From Diospyros lotus (lineage: Eukaryota > Streptophyta > Magnoliopsida > Ericales > Ebenaceae), in NCBI RefSeq assembly GCF_014633365.1, contig NC_068352.1, positions 32,211,310-32,275,309 on the forward strand: 64,000 nt of DNA. Direction: 5' to 3'. A program made the position numbers and the translations under genes. The notes under the pieces were generated by a model. That model was given only the letters and a program-made list of their open reading frames with translations. It was not told the DNA's origin and did no database searches. This document shows positions 1 to 12,423 of the stretch, one piece after another. Each line of letters starts with the position of its first letter. Position 1 is the stretch's first letter.

Positions 1-853
1 TATGTTTTGGCATGTTGACATGTTATGTTACGATGTGTTTGCACGTAGGTGTATTGACATGTTATGATGAGATGCATACATACATAAACGTTACCATCCA
101 TCATGCATTGCATATGTTTGAGAGTACGGACAAGCAACGTCGGCTCAGGCCAGTATGTAAGTTATACGTCGACTCAAGCTAGTATGAAAGTTGTTAAAGG
201 CTTATTAGCTCAAACGGCCAAGTGGAAAGGACATTATTGCATTTTGCACTTACGTATGCAAATTTATAAATGAATGCTTACTTAGATGATTCATCATCTA
301 ATTTGGACTTTGTCCCTGGAATATTCAAACGTTCCAGATGGAAATTGTAGCAGAAACGAAGATGAACGAGGCATGAAATGGCACTTGGCAAAGTGCATGA
401 TGAAATGAATGTGAATGAAATGTATGATATGTAGCCCATATATTTAAATTATGCTACTTTGTTCTCTGAACGTTTTGAAAGTCCATGATGTAAGATATGA
501 TTTATGATTGAAGTTTAAGGAATGATAATGTATAACCCTATTTAGGGTTAATGTTGATTAAGAACTTATGTTATGTATTAAGTTATATTGAGGAGTTATG
601 TCCCATTGATAAATAGCTTTGTATTAAGGATTAAGTTCGAAAAGCAATGATGTAAGAGTTGATTTATTATTATTGTTAAGATGTCAGGTTCGATTCTAGT
701 TTCCGTATATGATGATTCTCTTTGAGATAAATGTGTGGAAATTTTGGGATGGATAAGAGCAATTATATGGTTTAATTGTAGTTTTAAATAGAAAAAAATT
801 ATTATTTCAGAATTGTCCCAGTTTAGTAGCGCCCGAAAAAGTGGGGCGTTACA
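1..853 (+). repeat. 3' part of a long LTR, probably Ty3/gypsy type
   Basis: No coding sequence is visible. The stretch ends at 853 in GGGGCGTTACA, a typical LTR-type TG...CA end, and copia integrase sequence starts directly after it. The ATG-rich, low-complexity text and the TTCATCATCTAATTTGG-like segment near 290-310 resemble plant gypsy LTRs. The left end is outside the window, so target duplication and element class cannot be tested. The gypsy assignment is inference. Confidence 0.4.
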
Positions 854-962
854 CTTTGGTTGTATGACATTTATGCATAACTATTCTTTACTTCAATCCA
901 AATTGGAACTTAAGTCTATGAGATGTGTGTTTGTTGGTTACTCTCCAACACAACAAGGCTAT
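854..962 (+). pseudogene. copia integrase C-terminal fragment
   Basis: Translation gives FGC, then SKLELKSMRCVFVGYSP, then TQQGYD, the conserved end of the Ty1/copia integrase domain (family pattern: FGC ... KL ... K ... C.FVGYS ... KGY). Only about 36 codons remain. The left side is cut by the LTR ending at 853 and the right side by unrelated repeat sequence from about 963. It covers the same integrase segment as the piece at 3603-3840, so the two come from different copia elements. Confidence 0.55.
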
Positions 963-3602
963 GACAAAACCCGATCCAAGAGAAACCCACTCAGCACTTA
1001 ACCCTAACCGGGGAAAATGCAATCTCTATAAAGGCAGCACAACAACATCGACACATTAGCACAACACAGTCCTAGCTTAAGAGGGAGCAACGTCAATGCA
1101 TGAACCCGGGAACCACCCCGTCATCATTACGTTCCCACTCAGAAGCTTACGGAGCACGTCAACATCAATCCTGATCAAATGATGATCAACACCATCATGA
1201 GAATCCACGTCCACCTTGGAAACAATACTACCACGCAAGGCATCTGGGGTGGTGTCCACTCGCAGCCCCCTCTTGCTGGTCCAAGGCGGTGTACACTCTC
1301 AGCCCCGCCACTTGTCGACTCGCAAGGGTAGTGTCCACTCTCAGCCCCCATCACAAGTGGGTATTTTTCCTTGGCACGCTTCCCTAGTGCTGTCACTTCA
1401 AGTGTCACAACATAAGTTGACATCCTATCCCATATGTACAACTCGTCACCCTAGTGTAACTTCCCTCACCACCAAACCCGACATAAAAATTGAGGCGGTC
1501 ATCCCAACACACAGTCCGAGATACCCCTGTCTGACAAACACACTTGGGGACTTACAACTACACTACCGAGATAACATCCCAGGTTAAAATCCCATAAAAA
1601 CATGCCAATGCCACAAAACATAACTCGATGCATAAACAACATTTCATGTACACAATTTATCGCACAAAATTCAACGCACATGCATAAAACATGTCGGGAC
1701 ATACCCGAATGAAACCAACACATGTTAAAACCATTCACATGCAGCAAAACATTTGCATGGATCAAATCAAGTTTATAAGAGAACAACTTTCATTAAACAA
1801 GTTTTGGGGTTAGAACTACTCACCTTTGACAAAATTCAAAGTACCTTGAAAAGCGCACACTGCCTCGATTTGAGTGTCTGACCTCGATTTTTGTGCTAAC
1901 CTTAAAAATTGCATCAACACTCAACCTTAGGCCTCAAAGCACCCTAATCATCATTTAAATATCATAAATCTGATTTTTCTCCACAATTTCTTTATTTTCT
2001 CTATTTTCTCCCATTTTCTCTCTAAAAACTCCAAATAAATACCTATCAAACTATTTTCTTCAATATTTTTTCACAACAAATCATAATAAGCTATGAACAT
2101 CAAGGGAAAATTACTGAACTTACCAGGATGGTGCGTTTTTATGCAAAACGAGGCTCTTTGATGATAAAATCAAGACAAAAAAAACTCCAACTTCAAAATT
2201 AATTGCATAGGGACCTAGATCTTGATTTTACAAGATTTTTAAAAAAATTTCCAAGTTTTTTAGATGTTGCATGCACCTCTACACGCCACCTAAAGGCTTC
2301 CTCACCCACCCCACGCACACCTACTACTGGGTGTGTGTTCTGCACACGCCATTGTCTTCAACCTCCAGCAATTCGCCGGCAGCTGCGTCTCGCCTGGTTT
2401 TTTCGCGATTTCTCCCTCCTCTGAACTCTGTTTTTCTTTTTGTTTGATCCTACGCCTTCCTCTCTTTGCCCTCTACCGGATAATAGCTTAAAATTGATCA
2501 ATTGGAGCCAGTTTTTGACTGCTCAACACGATTTTTAGGCGAAGCTCATTTTTCCAACGAGGTTTCGGATCTCCTTTAACTCTCAACCAAAATGGTTCAA
2601 ATTACACAAAAATGAAGCTTAAGACATGGGCAACAAAAGCCCCTTATCCGCTGCTCTAAATTTGTTTAGAAACTCAGGGATTTACAAAATTAAATTTCTT
2701 CCTCTTCTCGGCTACTTCTATTTATAGGCAACCCGAGCCTCCCAAACGCCCAAGGCTTGCTAAACTAACGTGTCCAAAGCCTCTACCGCCCCTGGATCAA
2801 CCTATTTCCAACAAAAACCGACCACAATGATGACTTTGCATTGCTTCCCAAATTTGGCTGAAAAGTTGGTCGACTTCTCTTCAAATTCCAGCCACTCTCG
2901 TGGTTGTTGTCAGCCCAAGCTTGATCCTCAAGCATCCCCGACCAACCCTCGTGCAATCCCATGGCTCATATGTGGGTGGTCGGCTACCAAAAGCTGCTCG
3001 TTGTCCATGGGAGGAAGCTTCCAGGTTCAAGTTTTGAAATATTACACTTTTACCCCACCTATTTTTGTCTCTTATGCCTTGGCCCATTTTCACAAGGCCC
3101 CTGAACTTTCTAATATTTCCATTGAGTCCCTTAAGTCCTAAAAACTTTCATTCCTTCTCGGAAGATCCCAAAAATTCGTCAACTCGACCTTCTTCCAGCG
3201 AATTCGGTAAATTGCACTTTGGCCCAAATCTTTGTTTTTGCCGCAAACCCATTTGTTTCTTCTAAAAACCACTGAAGGGTTGCTCTACATGCCAAATATG
3301 AATATCTTTGGGGTTCCATTAACTTTTCAGAAGCCCCCTACAATAATTCGATTTTACAGCCTATCCCGTAGTTGTATTTTTAGCTGTACCGAAAACTATC
3401 TTTGATCCATTTTCTTTCGATGCCATAAATCATTCCTTGAAATACTCGACACTGCCATATCATTTTCTTTAGGAATCTCAGCTCCAGGGTACTCCTTGCA
3501 GTCGATTCGGTCAATTTCTCGGGCTATTCTATTTTCCTCAAATCCCATTTTTCTAATAAAATATTCATTTCTTAAATAACCCAAAGTTCTTGGGTATTAC
3601 AG
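963..3602 (-). repeat. long LTR-like repeat, minus orientation
   Basis: Read on the minus strand, the block begins at 3602 with TGTAATACCCAAGAACTTTG. This is close to the starts of the long LTRs at 30152 and 40203 (TGTARYRYC... type). It is bounded by copia integrase sequence on both sides. The part at 1000-1500 holds CACTCTCAGCC/CACTCGCAGCC motifs like the internal repeats of such LTRs. Short open frames in it show no domain. The inner end near 963 is uncertain, and no clean 5-bp duplication joins 958-962 to 3603-3607. Confidence 0.4.
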
Positions 3603-3840
3603 TATGCCCAAAACTTTTTGGGGGAAGCCCTCTCTATGTTGCCTACCTGGTAAATTGAAGCCCCTCCACTGTCTTAAATCTTAAGTGCCCTGAAGAAAAG
3701 TGGATAGGTAGAAAAATGAACCTAGATCACCTAAAGGTCTTTGGGTGTGAAGTCTATGTTCACCAATCAATGGGAAAATTAGACCCAAGGTCTATAAAAT
3801 GTGTATTTGTGGGGTACCAAGATGGAACTAAAGGCTATAG

Positions 3841-5333
3841 TGTTGGAATCGAATAGTTATGGCAGTAATACCCAAGAGGGGGTGAATTGGGTTGCTTTAA
3901 AAAATTGATTGAAGTTGAAAATCCTTTTGATGAAAATTGAGATTTTAGTGCAAGTGAGGATTATTGAAATGCTTGGAACAATAAATGAAAGAAAAAACAC
4001 AAGCAAAGAAAAGACACAACGATATATAGTGGTTCAGCTTAAATCAAGCATAATCCACTACCTTAGCTTCTCACTAAGGATTTTTCAATCAATCCAACCT
4101 CCTATCTCTTTGGATAGGCCCTCTAGCAACAAGCTAAGATTACAATCTCTTGCTTAGACAAGCAAGCCCTCTAGCACCAAGTTAGGTATCACAACCTCTT
4201 ATTTAAACAAGCAAACCCTCTAGCAACAAGCTAGGAAAACCAAGAATAATAAAAGGAGATGATCTAAGAGTAGACACTCTTAGTTGTAAGATCTCTCAAT
4301 ATAAATACAAGGCTTGAACAAGATAATACAAATGATAATCAAAGCCTTTAGAGAGAAAAATGAAGCACAAATGAAACAATTAAGCTCTTGAAAGAATTAA
4401 CACTTGAAAGCTTGAAATCAATCCTCTTGGTTGATTTGAATCACCCATTTAACTTCTATTTATAGTGCTTTGATAGCCCATTCACTAATCTTGCTATTGG
4501 TAGTGAAAAAGCCAATTTGGGTGAGTGAAAAAACTAGTCGTTGGGGGTTTCTGCGAAACAAATGGTCGACAGATGCAAGGCATCAATCGACAGATGAGTA
4601 AAAATTTAAAAATCGGTGACAGATGAAGAAAATGGTCGACGGATGCAAAACTTGCATTCTACAGGTCGACAGATGGGAGATAATCGGTCGATAAGATGAG
4701 TGACAATGATCGATAGATGCAAAATTGCATTCTGTCGGTCGACAAATGAAAAACAGTCGGTCGACAAATTACTATATATATTAGTAGATTTGTTTGATAA
4801 TACAATTCATAACATGTATACATTACAAGATATTTATATTTCTTTAGTTTAAGTAAATGTCCACATTTTCTTTAATTTATATTTTACCTTCCATTTATTT
4901 TAATACATAAATGTAAATAAAAAAGTACCTCCCATTTGAATTTAATAAAAATATTTAAAAAATCAAAATCCATAATAATAAGAAAGTAGATTTTGGTTTT
5001 AGTACAAATTTGAGATTTAACAATTTTACCACTCCCAAAATACATATATTCTATTTCTTGAAAAAATCATTAAAAATCATTTTAACAACAATGAATATTA
5101 GCTATAAAAATACCGGGAGATAGTTTTTCAAAATAAAAATATTTTCTTATATATCTCCTTATAATGTGTTAATCTTTCAGACTTAGAGAAAATTATAGAT
5201 CATTTGGTTTTCATTTTCACAAAGGTACTTAAAATTGATTTTTGTTGAAAACTGTAAACTTGACTCATGACTTAGGGATCAAAACCAAATGTTATTTTTC
5301 ATCATCAAAACTAAACACAAGTGTAAAACATCA
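3841..5333. repeat. solo LTR-like insertion with TATAG target duplication
   Basis: The insertion starts TGTTGGAATC and ends ACATCA, and is flanked by TATAG at 3836-3840 and 5334-5338. Removing it and one TATAG puts the interrupted copia integrase back in frame, which fixes the borders. It has no coding sequence. Its start holds AATACCCAAGAGGGGGTGAA, a motif common in plant LTR repeats. Between 4560 and 4770 about nine degenerate copies of GTCGACAGATG occur roughly every 25 bp. Solo LTR is the likely identity. A non-autonomous LTR element is the alternative. Confidence 0.65.
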
Positions 5334-7342
5334 TATAGGTTATGGGATAGGAGATCAGGTGGAGTCAAAATAATCATAAGCAAGGATGTTATATTTAATG
5401 AAATTGTTTTCCCTTGCATATTAGAAAACCTAGAATTATAACCCAAACCTAGTGTCCCTGATGACTTTGTAATAACTGGTAATGCTCAGTTTCAGGTGGA
5501 GCAACCAACAGGTATGAATGACCTGTCAGTTGCTCCAGTCCCTAATAATCCCAGCCCAGACAGTGATCCAACCTCTAACCACAAAAGTAATCATGAGGAG
5601 TCAACTGATGTCCCTAAGGCTGAGGTGGAGCAGCATGACTCTTCTCAGCAAAACTTAAGGGACTATCAGTTAGCACGTGATAGAAGCAGGAGGACTGTCA
5701 GACCTCCTGTTAGATATGCATATTCAAACCTAGTTTACTGTGCCTTAGTGGCAGGAATGCAAATGAGAAGTAGTGAGTCATCCTGCTATGAGGAGGCTGT
5801 CAACTCTCATGACTGCTCAAAATGGCAGTGTGTAATGGATGAAGAAATGGCCTCTTTAATGACCAACAACACCTGAAAATTGGTCCCAAGACCTCATAAA
5901 CAGAAGCTAGTAAAGTGTAAATGGATGTACAAGCTCAAAGAAGGTATGTCACCCATTGATCCCATAAGATTTAAAACTAGATTAGTGGCTAAGGGTTTTA
6001 CACAAAGGGAGGGCATAGATTATACTAAATATTTTTCTCCTGTTGTTAAATTTAAAACTATACGTATGATACTTACCATAGTTGTTCAGTATGACTTAGA
6101 ATTAGAACAATTAGATGTTAAAACTGTCTTCTTACATGGTGACCTAGATGAGCTCATTTATATGGAACAACCAGCTGGTTATGTTGATAAACTTCATCCT
6201 GATTATGTTTGTTTATTGAAAAAAAAAAATATTTGTATGCATTAAAACAATCCCCAAAGCAATGGTACAAAAAATTTGATAATTTTGTAACTGGAATTGG
6301 TTTTGCTAGAAGTGAATATGACAATTGCCTCTACTTTATCATCTCTGAAACCCTTGTGTACTTACTTTTGTTTATCGATGACATTATGTTGATTAGCAAG
6401 TCTAAGTAAAAAATATGTGAACTAAAATCAATGTTGAATACAAATTTTGACATGAAAGACTTAGGATCTGCTAAGAAAGTTTTAGGGACAGTTATTGAGA
6501 GAGATAGAAGTAAAAGTTGTTTAAAAATTCACCAACATGACTACTTACTAAAGGTTGTACAAAAATTTGGCATGTCAAGTTGTAAATCAATAAATACACC
6601 TTTAGCTGGTCTTTTTATCTTGTCTAAAACTCAATGCCCATCATCTGATTTTGAAAAATCGAAAATGGAAACAATTTCATATGCTAATGTAATTGGAACC
6701 ATCATGTATTCTATGATTAGTACCAGGCCAGACTTTGCTTTTTTAATCTCTTTGCTTAGCAGATTTATGTCTAACCCTGGGAAAACTCATTGGGATGCCT
6801 TAAAATTATTATTAAGATATATCAATGGCTCTTTAAATGTTGGTTTAAATTACAAGAAAAAATCTTATGCACTTGATCTAGTAGGCTTTGTAGATTCTGA
6901 TTTTGCAAGAGATAGAGACTCAAGAAAATCCACTACTGCCTATTTATTTACCTTAAGTTGTAATTGTATCAGTTGGAAGTCACAGTTGTAGCTTCTGGTT
7001 GCACTATCTTTCATTGAGGCAGAATATGTGGTTGTGACGGATGCATCTAAGGAAGCCATATGGCTTCAAGGTCTTTTGAAGGAAATTAAGATGCTACAAG
7101 GTAAGGTTGTGGTATTTTTCGATAGCTAGAGTGCTATCCATTTGAGTAAAAATCATGTATACCATGAAATGACAAAGCATGTGGATGTGAAATACCACTA
7201 TGTAAGGGATCAGGTGGCAAAAGGTATTACAAACATTCAGAAAGTGCCCACTGAAAACAATCCAATTGATATGGGAACCAAGATAGTGACTGCAGCTAAG
7301 TTCAAACATTGTTTGGGCTTACTACATGTTGAAGTTGGTTGA
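5334..7342 (+). pseudogene. copia reverse transcriptase-RNase H remnant
   Basis: Order of parts: end of integrase (IIISKDVIFNE), an acidic linker (5496-5700), reverse transcriptase from about 5800 (KCKWMYKLKEG, RLVAKGFTQREGIDY, LEQLDVKTVFLHGDL), the catalytic box as FIDDIML near 6370 (usually YVDD), and RNase H from about 6880 (FVDSDFARDRDSRKSTT, IEAEYV). Breaks seen: a TGA at 5874-5876 where a Trp codon is normal, a frame change in the A-run at 6220-6232, a TAA at 6407-6409, a TAG near 6989, and another TAG near 7128. It cannot encode an active enzyme. Confidence 0.8.
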
Positions 7343-7440
7343 AGGAACAACCAACAAGAGTAATGATGGCAAGGGTCGAAGCATGCTGCACTATTCTTTA
7401 AAAGGATGTCCTTGAAGAGTTGAAGCTTCAAGGTGGAGAT

Positions 7441-8108
7441 TGTTGGATTATTATGAAGCTTCAACAGTGTCGTTTTGCAAGAGGGTAGGATGGTCTTTTG
7501 GAAACCATCATTCGCTGCCCAAAACGTTGTTGTTTTGGGCCCATGATTTGAAGGGCCAAAACGGCAACCCCTCCATGTCGTTTTATCAAGGTGTGCTTTA
7601 TCCCTTTGTCTTTTAGCCTGCTTCCATTCCTATCGTCGATGCTACCTTTATACAATCAGATCCTCATCGCTGCTTTCCATTATTTATCCTCTACAGTGCC
7701 TCGAGATCATCACACAGCACAACCTCTGATCGATTTTACCCTTTAGGGTTTCTTCATTCTCTCTTTCTCACAATATCTCTTTATAGTTCTTCTTTGGTTT
7801 TCGCTCGAGGGTTTTTGCCTCTAATCTGTAGTTATGTGGTTATGGGGCATTTTCGATTAGAGAGGTTTTACTTGTATAGTGAGTGAATGAGTGTGATGTG
7901 TATATTGAGGCTGTAACTCTTTTTGATAGTGTAGTGAGCTCTCCTTGCTCGAGCTCAACGTGAACGTAGCGCTCATTAAAAGGTGAACCACGGTAAATTG
8001 CTTGTGTTTGTGTATGCTTTATTTTTGTTATTCTGTTCATATGCATGTTTTAGTCTATCGATTGTTCTATGTATTTGTGGCTCTATTTCTGGGTTCTGTT
8101 TTTGAGTA
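7441..8108 (+). repeat. 3' LTR of the copia remnant
   Basis: It begins TGTTGGATTATTATGAAG right after the purine-rich GGTGGAGAT tract that follows the RNase H frame. The middle holds GAGCTC/GTGAACCACGGTAAAT segments, which also occur in the 5' LTR at 11682-12410 (GAGCTC, GTGAACCACTATAAAA). The two elements therefore belong to related copia families. No matching 5' LTR of this element is in the window. The right end is uncertain within about 70 bp. Confidence 0.6.
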
Positions 8109-8880
8109 GTGGCCAAGACTTCAGACTTGTCTCGTCCCAACATCGGTTTTCATTCTCAAGGCTCTAAATTACAGCCTTTTTTTCATATCTCCTGTTTGAA
8201 GGAGTTCCATAGTGATATGAAGCTGTGGAGACTAGAGCCTACTTTTCCATTCATTCGAAAGTCCTTCCTGCTCCTCAGGCAATGTTGGATTACCATTTCA
8301 AGAATGGCCAAAGGGAAGGGAAGGATGATCCCCAGCTAAAGTTTCTTAAGAGCCTTTCTCTACTATAGTCTCTCATTATCCTACTTTTGCGCTTGGAGTG
8401 AGGGAGTGAGGTTGTGATTTCTCCATCAGTAGGGCATGTCAGCAATGATCGCCGAGTCAAAGCGATCCCATTCAGTAGCAAGTGTACCAGTGTTTCACAC
8501 ATGGTCACAAGAGAATCACAGCTTGATGATAAGCTGATCTGTTGGTTTTCAGTTCTAATATGTTAGTTCTATTTTCAGTTGTTCTAGATTATTTAGGTCC
8601 CTGGATTTGTGACAGTTTCTTTTTCTATGTGGATGGTTGCCTATCATTTGGTGGGGTAGTTTCTCTAGCTCTCTTGTAACTAAATGCACTTAAATGGCTA
8701 TTCTAAAAAGGAGGGCAAAGAGTTTTTTCTCCAGGAAAATAGAGTTTCTTTCAAAACTCAAAGAGATCGTTGAGTTCTCTCAAATGAGACCAAACTAGTC
8801 TTTCAAGATAGGTTACAAAGGAAGAAGATCATAGAAACCTCGACTGGATTTCTGTGTCCATATATCCATAACTAGATCAC
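8109..8880 (+). other. probable Ty3/gypsy pol scrap and flanking repeat DNA
   Basis: A short frame at 8109-8339 contains LQPFFHISCLKEFHSD, which resembles the segment after integrase in plant gypsy elements (pattern HPVFHVS.LK.FHGD). The rest, to the first kinase pseudogene exon at 8924, is non-coding. It includes LTR-like text at 8530-8700. The match rests on one short motif, so the call is tentative. Confidence 0.35.
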
Positions 8881-8923
8881 AAGTCAGAGAACATAATAGA
8901 TTCTACTGAAAACAAAATCTTAC

Positions 8924-11607
8924 AGTTTCTCTAGGCGATAAAGATTCCCAATCTCTAGAGGAATTGGCCCTGACAACTGATTGAACTCCACAGTTCTACA
9001 AACATCAAAATCAAAATATTAGAAACAAGAAGAATTTCTTTTTTCCAAATTCATACAGAATAAACAAATGGGTATTCAAGAAATTTACAGAGTGGCGAGT
9101 GTACTGATGTTTCCAAGTTCCTTTGGGATTGAACCGTTTAGCCGGTTTATAATGAGGGATCTGTAAATGCCATGACTCAACTATCATTAGAAACATAGAA
9201 CAAGAAAAACCTTCAACACCATTACGACATAAAGGAAAAGGAATTGATAGGCATACGTACATGGTTACTAGTGGCATGGTGCCCCATTCTAGAGGGATAG
9301 TACCGCTAAGGTAGTTGCGGCTGAGATCTCTGCCCAATAATAACAATAACATAGAATATAGTGAAATGGGTAATCAATAAAGATTGAAAAAAGATAGCAA
9401 TGAAGTGTTGAATTGTGGCGGAAATGGTTTTTGCTTACATTTCTTTGAGGTAAGGAAGTTTGACAAATTCTGTTGGGAGAGTCCCTCCAAGATTTTGGGA
9501 TTTGAGAACTCTGCAATTCAATAAAGAAGAAGAAGAAGAAGAATTCAGGTTGCCTTTGATTTGGAAGAGGAATGAAAACAACAGGGATTGAGAGAGAATT
9601 CAGAAAGGAAGGAGAGAGATGAAGTTCAAAAGGAAAGGATGCTCCAATTTTCTCTTTCTATTATTTCTTCCAATGGGATTCTCTTTACATTCTTTCTCCC
9701 CAGTTAATTCGTCAGATTCAAATTTTTACTTCTGATCCTCTTTATGATAAATTTATTTAGACTTCTTTAGTTTGAATAATTATCATTTAGATATCATAAT
9801 TTGCTTTTAGTTCCTGTTCCCATAACTAATTTTAGTTTGATTAGGAAATTTACAAGATTAATCTTATAGAGAAAAAGGCTCTTAAATAATCTTTATTAAA
9901 TGATGATTTTTATTAGTGGATTATGATAGGTTTGGAAAATCTAATTTCTACTATAATTATGATTTAGTGCTTATGTACTACAATCAGTTATCAGAAACTG
10001 TGAGGTTTTTTTATTTTGATTAGTCAAATTATATTAATTTTTTGCGTGTCATTATTTTTCTTGTTTAATTTTTATTTATCATTCTTGGTTTGTGCAACTC
10101 AAACCTAACAAGTGATATTAGAGCCTTCGCTAGGTTGGTTATGACATTGCAATTGTTCAGAACTAAGTGTTTGTTGTTTGAGAAAAATTTGTGACAACAA
10201 ATTTAAAGAAAATGAGGATTTTATTTAGTGTATTACAGAATATCAAACTGTTGTCCACCTTCGTGAGGTTAAGAAAGGGTTGACTATTGAAGTTGTTGTT
10301 GATGGATCTGCTTGCATTGCAGATGTTGCTGATCCACAAAAGACTTGTCGGTTGTCACTAATCGTTGGAGGAGGCCTAGAGAAGAGAGAGCTACCGTGTT
10401 GGTAGGTAGCACCATGAGACCCACCAAAAATTGTTTCACTTATGGCCTTGAATCAAAAAAGGGTTATGCTACTTTTACTATGAGGACAATACCATTGCTA
10501 CCAGTGTTGTGTAAGAATGTTATAGCTAGTTGAAGGTAGGATACAAGTAGCCACTGAAGAGCAAGTCATCACTAAAATACTCATTGAAGAGTTTGATGAA
10601 TGAATGCATCAACTAGAGATTGATAGTCAGAGTGTTTGGGAATGCATGTCCCGACTTGTTTAACCTTGTATTGTTTTTGTCCTATAATTTGCATTCAAGG
10701 TTGAATTATGGGTATGTTTGAGAATTTGAGTCGAGGGAGGAGTTGTTGGATAATTTCTCAAATTCTAATTTCATTATGATTGTGATCGATAAGATTAATG
10801 TGACACAAGAAAAAAGTCTCTGAAATAATCTTTATCAGATGATAATTTAAATTAGGAAATTATGATAAATTTAAAAAATCTAATCTCACTTATGATTGTG
10901 ATTTGGTGCTTATAAATAAACAACCCTAATTTAGTGAATGATGAACCACTCTCAATTATAATTTATGAAAATATATATCCAAATTATTGTGGTAGCATGT
11001 CTTGTGTATTTCACAAATTTATCTAGAATTCCAATAAGTGGTGCGACTAGTTAGTGAATTATTTCCTCGTGCTGGAATTATGTACGTAGATTGTTGAGCT
11101 GAATTATGTTAATTATTCGTTAATTATTATTTTTTTCATTTAATTTCTAAGTTGGGCTCATGGGCCTTAACAAACCGAGTTCAATGGGCCAACCCATTTT
11201 TCAATAGTTCTACAAGTATATAATTCTAAAATGCTTTCCTATTCCAATTTTAAATATTATTTTATATTTCAAAGTCAAATTTCAAATGCTACACGTATAT
11301 GTGACTATGAAATCGAAATGTGAAATAATCTTCAGAGTCTTGGGCATAAAATAATTCAAACCAGAAAGAGAAAATAATTCCCATTTTTCCCACAGGAGAG
11401 AGAAGATTTTCCCGAGAAAATAAGAAACATACACGCTAGTGACATGGCAAACGGTGTTGTTGTTGAAGAAGCAATCACAGGTGACTGCATTCTCAAACCC
11501 TGAGCTCGCGTTTTGGGTGACCCAGCCCTTCTGTCCACTGCACGGATCCACACTGAAATCCCAATCCTTCTTCCCCAAAATCTTGCCAATTTACTTCAGA
11601 ACTTCCA
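8924..11607 (-). pseudogene. LRR receptor kinase pseudogene fragment (exons 2-6)
   Basis: Five exons match exons 2-6 of the intact gene at 17329-38195, with the same splice phases: 11433-11607, 9439-9510, 9261-9329, 9089-9160 and 8924-8995. They encode the N-terminal cap ([16 protein letters not shown]) and four LRRs (for example [17 protein letters not shown]). Exon 2 has an in-frame TAA at plus-strand 11591-11593. The signal-peptide exon and everything after exon 6 (remaining LRRs, malectin domain, membrane span, kinase) are absent here. A small LTR element fills its intron 2 and a copia LTR is inserted in its intron 1. It is a dead third member of the tandem array. Confidence 0.85.
9770..11172 (+). 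mobile_element. small non-autonomous LTR element (TRIM-like)
   Basis: A 3' LTR at 10744-11172 (TGTTGGATAATTTC ... CCTTAACA) follows a purine-rich GAGTCGAGGGAGGAG tract. A diverged 5' LTR ends at 10110 (CAAACCTAACA) and is followed by TGATATTAGAGCC at 10113-10125, close to the tRNA-Met primer site TGGTATCAGAGC. The interior is only about 630 bp and has no retrotransposon domain. The 5' LTR start, about 9760-9840, is poorly defined. A second partial copy follows the gap at 13372. It lies in intron 2 of the kinase pseudogene. Confidence 0.5.
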
Positions 11608-11681
11608 CTGTAAACCCCACAATCAAACTCAAATTAACAAATAAACTCACTGCAACTGCAATCAAAATCCACAAACGAAAG

Positions 11682-12410
11682 TGTTATATTTTGTGAAACA
11701 TAAAAGAGGCCCAAGTCTGGGGGGCCTCTTGTGGCAACCAGGGCTGCCCTTCTGGGCGCCCACTGGAGGGCCGCAAGATGCAGTCAACTTGGGCCAGCCC
11801 ACTTCTCATATCCTTTGATCTCTTGTCGTTTTGTCTGCTGCCTGCTGCTCCCTTTGCACGATTTAATCCAGACCATCGACGCTGCTTTTGCTGAGGCAAT
11901 CCGAGCCATTCACTTCATTATATCTCGCCTCGAGATTGCCGTTATCTGATCGCATTGAAGACGAATTTTTGATTGAGGGGTTTGGCAGAGAGTCGGTCAT
12001 TTCTAGGGTTTCATCTTTTGCTCTCTCTCTCATTCTCTCTCTGTAAATGTTGTATAGTTCGTCTTCTGTAAGCGTTCTCTGATTTTGTTTTGTGTAAGGT
12101 AAGCTCCTAATCTGTAAGTGATTTCGTGGCTTACGGTTTTAGAAAATCAGGGTTGTTTTGTTATTATTTTGCTGTAATCAGATTGAATCTATTAGTGGAA
12201 GTGAGCTCTTCTCACGGAGCTCAAGTGGACGTAGCCCTATTTTTGGGGTGAACCACTATAAAATCTTGCGCCTCTTGTTTTCTGGTTTATGTTTAAAATA
12301 CTGTCAATATCGGCTGCGTTTAATTTTTCAGATCGTGTGAGTTCATTTGTGTGAGATTTTGACGGTGTGTTTGTGTTTGGAGATTTTGCTATCTCTGTTT
12401 GTTTGTAACA
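11682..12410 (+). repeat. 5' LTR of a second copia element
   Basis: The LTR starts TGTTATATTTTGTG where the sequence stops matching intron 1 of the intact kinase gene, and ends TTTGTAACA. One base later comes the primer site TGGTATCAGAGC, and then a gag frame. It shares the GAGCTC and GTGAACCACTATAAAA segments with the LTR at 7441. Its partner 3' LTR is not in the window, because an assembly gap follows the gag. Confidence 0.75.
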
Positions 12411-12411
12411 G

Positions 12412-12423
12412 TGGTATCAGAGC
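12412..12423 (+). other. primer binding site (initiator tRNA-Met type)
   Basis: TGGTATCAGAGC matches the complement of the 3' end of plant initiator tRNA-Met, the usual copia minus-strand primer. It sits one base after the LTR end and 212 bp before the gag start. Confidence 0.85.

Larger units (their letters stand above)
3603..8108 (+). mobile_element. degraded Ty1/copia element (3' half), split by a solo LTR
   Basis: The element keeps part of integrase (3603-3840), reverse transcriptase and RNase H (about 5334-7342), a purine-rich tract just before 7441 and a 3' LTR from 7441. Gag, protease and most of integrase are missing on the left, where another LTR-like repeat abuts at 3602. The integrase reading frame breaks at 3840 and resumes at 5339, because a 1.49 kb LTR-type insertion sits between. 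Wording such as EQPAGYVDKLHPDYVCLL places it among Tnt1/Retrofit-like plant copia elements. Several stops and a frameshift make it dead. The right limit of the LTR is approximate. Confidence 0.75.

Noticed and set aside
1175..1587. Overlapping frames on both strands in the left repeat region
   Set aside because: They lie in LTR-like repeat text with CACTC(T/G)CAGCC repeats, with no protein motif and no splice or promoter support.
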